Shown: positions 6,762-9,237 of the stretch, piece after piece
Layout: each line of letters starts with the position of its first letter
How positions within the stretch are numbered: position 1 is the first letter of the stretch
Assembly (NCBI GenBank): GCA_937897665.1
Contig: CALCPB010000328.1
Coordinates: 1-9,237 of the forward strand
Direction: 5' to 3'
Source: an uncultured Halomicronema sp.
Lineage (GTDB): Bacteria; Cyanobacteriota; Cyanobacteriia; Phormidesmidales; Phormidesmidaceae
Length of the DNA stretch: 9,237 bases
Program-made: the position numbers and the translations under genes
Notes under the pieces: generated by a model
Database searches by the model: none
What the model was told of the DNA's origin: nothing
The model's input: the letters and a program-made list of their open reading frames with translations, nothing else

Positions 6762-7880
6762 ATGTTTCTAAAGTGTGATGCTGCTGGAATCGCCTCAAGC
6801 GCCGATGTTGACACCCTTTTGGGAGGGGCTTTGAGCCAGCTCATCGAAGGGGATTTCCAAACTCGATGGGAAGCTGCCAAGCGGCTGACGGCTTTTGGCC
6901 CCGAGGCCATTGAGTGCTTGACTCCCCTGCTAGCCGATGCGGAACTCGACTGGGAGGCCCGGTGGTTTATTGCCCGCACCCTAGGAGAGTTTGACCACGA
7001 GGCGGCCCTAGCAGCGTTGGTGCAGCTGCTGCAAGAAACCACGGAGCCAGAGTTAATTGAGATCGCCGCTGAGGGGTTGAGTCACTTTGGCAAACGTGGC
7101 GTTGACGCGCTGGTGCAGCTACTGGCAAAGCCCTCTCATCGTCTAACAGCGATACAAGCACTGGCCAACGTTCGCGATCCGGCGATTTTTGAACCGCTAT
7201 TAGCCCTCGCCGATGATTCTGACCCGACCATTAGAAGTTTGGTGATTCCGGCCTTAGCCAACTTTAAAGTGCCGCCAGTCGATGCGTTGCTCTTGGCGGC
7301 GGTTAAGGATACCCATGCCACTGTGCGGCAGGAAGCCATCACCCATTTAGGATTGCGATCGCATTTGTTAGCGCAGCTCGATCTGGTGAGTGTCTTGATG
7401 CCTGGCTTATGGGATCTGTCTCCCCGCGTCAACAAGGCCACGGCGATCGCCCTGGGCCGCTTAAATACCGAGACGTCGGTAACGAGCTTAGCCCAGGTAT
7501 TGTCTTCGATACACACGCCAGAAAGCTTACAAATTGATGTCGTCAGAGCCCTCGGCTGGATTGAGAAACCCTCGGCACTGCTAGCGTTGTTCTCAGCTCG
7601 CAACCAAACGTCTGTCGCTGTCCAAGTAGAAATCATTAATACGCTGTCGCGCTTTCGGGCACCGCAACTGCAGCAACGCGCTGGCGAATTGCTTTGCCAT
7701 TGGCTCACCACTGACCTCGGGGCTGCCACTGGCTCCGCCGCCGTATACCAAGCGATTGCCCTGGCTTTGGGGCAGTTACACTACGCGCCCGCCCTATCGC
7801 TGCTGCTCGATCTGCAGCAGGGGCCAAATGCTCAGACCCGCTTGTATGTTGAGGCAGCCCTCAAGCAGCTACAGGCTTAG
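6762..7880 (+). CDS. HEAT-repeat (PBS-lyase-type) scaffold protein
   Basis: 372 aa from the ATG chosen here; an in-frame TTG at 6735 would add nine residues, but neither start has a clear ribosome binding site and ATG is the more likely. After a short head (1-25) the protein is almost wholly helical repeats of about 30 residues: examples are 'GDFQTRWEAAKRLTAFGPEAI' split as residues 30-50, 'WEARWFIARTLGEF' (64-77), 'IEIAAEGLSHFGKRGVDALV' (99-118), 'TIRSLVIPALANF' (156-168), 'TVRQEAITHLG' (187-197), 'RVNKATAIALGRL' (222-234) and 'AQTRLYVEAALKQL' (357-370). This is the HEAT/PBS-lyase repeat pattern also seen in CpcE/CpcF and NblB-like proteins. No catalytic residues are evident, so a protein-binding role is expected; a specific link to phycobilisomes cannot be claimed. 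It has no signal peptide or membrane segment. Its stop lies inside the 3' end of the convergent small gene on the other strand. Confidence 0.9.
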   Translation: MFLKCDAAGIASSADVDTLLGGALSQLIEGDFQTRWEAAKRLTAFGPEAIECLTPLLADAELDWEARWFIARTLGEFDHEAALAALVQLLQETTEPELIEIAAEGLSHFGKRGVDALVQLLAKPSHRLTAIQALANVRDPAIFEPLLALADDSDPTIRSLVIPALANFKVPPVDALLLAAVKDTHATVRQEAITHLGLRSHLLAQLDLVSVLMPGLWDLSPRVNKATAIALGRLNTETSVTSLAQVLSSIHTPESLQIDVVRALGWIEKPSALLALFSARNQTSVAVQVEIINTLSRFRAPQLQQRAGELLCHWLTTDLGAATGSAAVYQAIALALGQLHYAPALSLLLDLQQGPNAQTRLYVEAALKQLQA

Positions 7881-8021
7881 GGCCATCCATTCACGGCCCT
7901 CAACGCGATTGGTTATACACAAGTTGTCATCATCCTTATCTAACAGCGCTTTCAGAATGTCGGTGGGCCAGATGCATCGTGCCAGCTGGTCGAATCGTAG
8001 TCGGTGAGCGGCTGGCAGCAT
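7869..8021 (-). CDS. Small protein of unknown function (50 aa), strong Shine-Dalgarno
   Basis: A minus-strand frame below common length cut-offs. The ATG at 8021-8019 is preceded by GGAGG (8033-8029) with a 7-nt spacer, the best ribosome binding site in the window. An in-frame TAG lies 15 nt or more upstream with no alternative start between, so the frame is tightly bounded. The peptide starts MLPAAHRLRFDQLARCIWP, continues 'TDILKALLDKDDDNLCITNR' and ends 'VEGREWMALSL': a basic amphipathic head, an acidic DKDDD centre and two Cys (16, 36). No signal peptide or membrane segment. I do not recognise the family. It overlaps the last 12 nt of the HEAT gene tail to tail. A clear own promoter is not seen, though the spacer towards the transketolase-like gene could hold a divergent one. 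Confidence 0.6.
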   Translation of the reverse strand: MLPAAHRLRFDQLARCIWPTDILKALLDKDDDNLCITNRVEGREWMALSL

Positions 8022-8028
8022 TGAGGCC

Positions 8029-8033
8029 CCTCC
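8029..8033 (-). promoter_or_regulatory. Shine-Dalgarno GGAGG of the 50-aa gene
   Basis: On the minus strand GGAGGGG occupies 8033-8027, followed by CCTCA and the ATG at 8021. Counting GGAGG, the spacer is 7 nt, which is ideal. This site is the main argument that the short frame downstream is translated, since most other genes here have weak or no such sites. Confidence 0.65.
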
Positions 8034-8091
8034 GATCTAACAGCATCTGGCTGGGCCAATCTGGCTATCCAGTCAGCGATCGCCGCCAGTT

Positions 8092-8117
8092 CGATTGATT
8101 TAAGTCAATCGTTTTTT
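8092..8117 (+). terminator. Rho-independent terminator-like palindrome with T6
   Basis: CGATTGA (8092-8098) pairs perfectly with TCAATCG (8105-8111) around a 6-nt loop, and TTTTTT follows at 8112-8117. It could end transcripts of the HEAT gene about 210 nt after its stop. The stem is AT-rich, hence only moderate strength. The inner TTGAT-TTAA-GTCAA also resembles an FNR-type regulator box (see findings). Confidence 0.55.
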
Positions 8118-8126
8118 GATTTTTGA

Positions 8127-8154
8127 TTGATTAACTCGATATTTGCAGTAGAAT
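8127..8154 (+). promoter_or_regulatory. Sigma-70-type promoter of the transketolase-like gene
   Basis: -35 TTGATT (8127-8132), 16-nt spacer, -10 TAGAAT (8149-8154). Transcription would begin near 8161, giving a leader of about 113 nt. The -35 box lies in the second of two direct repeats GATTGATT (8093-8100 and 8125-8132), which are 32 bp apart, about three helical turns. Confidence 0.5.
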
Positions 8155-8167
8155 TTTAGTGAAGGAG

Positions 8168-8244
8168 TCATCTACCGTTCAGGTGCGATTAGCGTTCCTA
8201 ATGTCGGTAGGATGAATTCAACTAGCTATCTCGGTTGAATAGCT
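8168..8244 (+). promoter_or_regulatory. Structured 5' leader of the transketolase-like gene
   Basis: TCATCTACCG (8168-8177) pairs with CGGTAG-ATGA (8205-8215, with one bulged G at 8211), a 10-bp stem. Inside it ATTAG (8188-8192) pairs with CTAAT (8198-8202). Immediately downstream two stems compete: TTCAAC (8217-8222) with GTTGAA (8234-8239), and AGCTAT (8224-8229) with ATAGCT (8239-8244). No known riboswitch class is recognised. The leader also holds tiny frames, including ATG at 8254 ending with TAG at 8269-8271 just before the gene start. Confidence 0.4.
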
Positions 8245-8273
8245 GTTCTGTTGATGCACACAGGAATCTAGAC

Positions 8274-9237
8274 ATGACCGCAGTCACCTCTAAGCCCACA
8301 ACCCCGGCATTTTGCGAAGGGATTCAGCATTTTGCTGAGACGCTGTCCGATTTTGACCAGTATGGCAGTGCTCCGGCAATTGGCGAGGGGCAAACGGCGA
8401 TCGCCGATCCCATCGATGCGACTGCGGTTTATCAAACCATGCTGGCGGCTGATGCGCTGCGATATCTGACGCTGCAGGTGACGGCGAGCAAGCAATCAGG
8501 TCACCCCGGCGGATTTGCCAGCGTGGCTGATGGTATTGCCTCGCTGGTCATGCTGGGCTACAAGAACTTGATTACCGAAGTCGGCCACCATGCGCCCGGC
8601 TTTTATAGCACGGTCTTTTTAGATCGCTCTTTAGAAGCCATGGGCATCGAAACCGTATCGCAAATGTGCGATCGCTTCCGCGAAACTCACGGCCTCCTCG
8701 GTCACCTATCAGGACAAATTCCCGGTTTGCTTAATCCGGCTGGGCCGCTGGGGCAGGGACAGCACTTTGCCATGGCCGGGGCAAAGCTGCATCCCGGCAC
8801 CTTGTTTCCCGTCACCATTGGCGATGGGGGCCTGGGCGAGCCCTATATCATGAGCAGCTTTGGCCATTTCCACACGGCCTACCCCAACGTCACCAACTTC
8901 TTGCCCATCTTGGTCTGGAACGGCTATTCGCAAGAACACCACAGCATGGTTTCGACTCAATCTAACGAAACGATGTTGGCCTACTGGCGAGGTAACGGCT
9001 TTAAGGAAATCATTTTGGTCGATGCCAAAGCCTACGACGATGCCAATCAAGCCGGTGATTATGTCGATAGCACCGCCTTCTCACCCCAGCAGCGGTTAGC
9101 CTTTACCCAAGCCGTGTTGGAAGCCACAGACAAAGCCGCTAAGTCAGCACTCGGCGGCACCCTCACCGTCCTCATCATCAAGCAACTCAAAGGCGCCGGG
9201 GTGCATAAACGGGGTGCTAAATCTCACAACCTATATC
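8274..9237 (+). CDS. Thiamine-diphosphate enzyme of the transketolase/phosphoketolase superfamily, N-terminal part (truncated by window end)
   Basis: 321 codons are present and no stop is reached. The start ATG has AGGA at 8262-8265, 8 nt upstream. Transketolase-like features: 'ADALRYLTLQVTASKQSGHPGG' region with His77 in SGHPGG, 'VGHHAPG' (103-109), 'LLGHLSG' (141-147), and 'GPLGQG' (157-162). The TPP/metal motif is GDG (183-185) in 'IGDGGLGEPYI', with the later Asn216 in 'FLPILVWNGYSQ'. This last stretch, and 'YWRGNGF' (237-243), look more like phosphoketolase ('LPIL..NGYK', 'RGYGY') than like classical transketolase ('DDN'). Both families cleave ketose phosphates through TPP; transketolase moves a two-carbon unit in the Calvin and pentose phosphate cycles, phosphoketolase makes acetyl phosphate. 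Which reaction this enzyme performs cannot be decided from the fragment. The first about 45 residues are low in conservation. Cytoplasmic; no signal peptide. It is preceded by a promoter and a structured leader and probably begins a transcript. Confidence 0.88.
   Translation, partial: MTAVTSKPTTPAFCEGIQHFAETLSDFDQYGSAPAIGEGQTAIADPIDATAVYQTMLAADALRYLTLQVTASKQSGHPGGFASVADGIASLVMLGYKNLITEVGHHAPGFYSTVFLDRSLEAMGIETVSQMCDRFRETHGLLGHLSGQIPGLLNPAGPLGQGQHFAMAGAKLHPGTLFPVTIGDGGLGEPYIMSSFGHFHTAYPNVTNFLPILVWNGYSQEHHSMVSTQSNETMLAYWRGNGFKEIILVDAKAYDDANQAGDYVDSTAFSPQQRLAFTQAVLEATDKAAKSALGGTLTVLIIKQLKGAGVHKRGAKSHNLY

Larger units (their letters stand above)
7881..8273. other. Region between the HEAT and transketolase-like genes
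   Basis: 393 bp without a plus-strand gene. It contains most of the convergent 50-aa minus-strand gene (to 8021), a HIP1 site (8076-8083), a terminator-like palindrome (8092-8117), the promoter of the transketolase-like gene (8127-8154) and its leader (from about 8161). Confidence 0.75.
267..8675. repeat. HIP1 octamers GCGATCGC (12 scattered copies)
   Basis: Copies start at 267, 786, 1693, 2535, 3051, 5268, 5718, 7355, 7443, 8076, 8397 and 8668, both inside genes and between them. Chance would give well under one in this length. This Highly Iterated Palindrome is characteristic of many cyanobacterial genomes and is the main taxonomic clue. The span given covers the first to the last copy, not a continuous element. 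Confidence 0.9.

Noticed and set aside
7136..7729. 197-codon minus-strand ORF inside the HEAT-repeat gene
   Set aside because: It is antisense to an obviously coding HEAT protein; the open frame reflects codon bias of the real gene.
7879..7900. AGGGCC/GGCCCT hairpin right after the HEAT stop codon, as a terminator
   Set aside because: The stem is only 6 bp with a 10-nt loop, no T tract follows on either strand, and it lies within the small minus-strand gene.
8217..8244. H-type pseudoknot from the two interleaved leader stems
   Set aside because: The stems share base 8239 and leave no linker to cross the first stem, so they are better seen as alternative hairpins.

Overview
The window looks like chromosomal DNA from a filamentous or Leptolyngbya-like cyanobacterium. 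The evidence is about a dozen copies of the HIP1 octamer GCGATCGC, a cyanobacterial-style Ser/Thr kinase/TPR protein, a histidine kinase with the 'HEINNPVNFIHGNL' H-box common in cyanobacteria, HEAT repeats of the phycobilisome-lyase type, and C/G-run intergenic repeats. Genus is an inference; no rRNA or tRNA gene is visible. No CRISPR array, integrase, transposase or phage gene was found, so this reads as ordinary core/accessory chromosome.

Layout. The left two thirds (62-6234) hold three long minus-strand genes separated by wide gaps (466-592 bp), so probably three separate transcripts. They are a membrane-anchored kinase-like/TPR protein whose catalytic residues are largely lost (a predicted pseudokinase), a transmembrane Cache-HAMP histidine kinase with no response regulator beside it, and an HtrA-type serine protease with one PDZ domain and no signal peptide. 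The gaps carry a minus-strand terminator, a strong REP-like hairpin, a MITE-like C/G-run repeat and two tight palindromes. A divergent gap of about 500 bp (6235-6761) separates the protease from a plus-strand HEAT-repeat protein; inside it is a possible 43-codon minus-strand ORF with a Cys/His cluster.

The right end holds a 50-codon minus-strand small gene with a near-ideal Shine-Dalgarno sequence, overlapping the 3' end of the HEAT gene tail to tail. It is followed by a plus-strand terminator-like palindrome, a good sigma-70-type promoter, a leader of about 110 nt with several possible hairpins, and the first 321 codons of a thiamine-diphosphate enzyme that mixes transketolase and phosphoketolase motifs and runs off the window.

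The genes do not form an obvious single pathway. The left side is sensing and protein quality control (kinase-like scaffold, sensor kinase, protease); the right side is a protein-interaction scaffold next to a central carbon enzyme. The most rewarding items for follow-up are the predicted pseudokinase, the unlisted 50-aa gene, the hybrid TPP enzyme and its structured leader. I see no convincing new multi-gene system.
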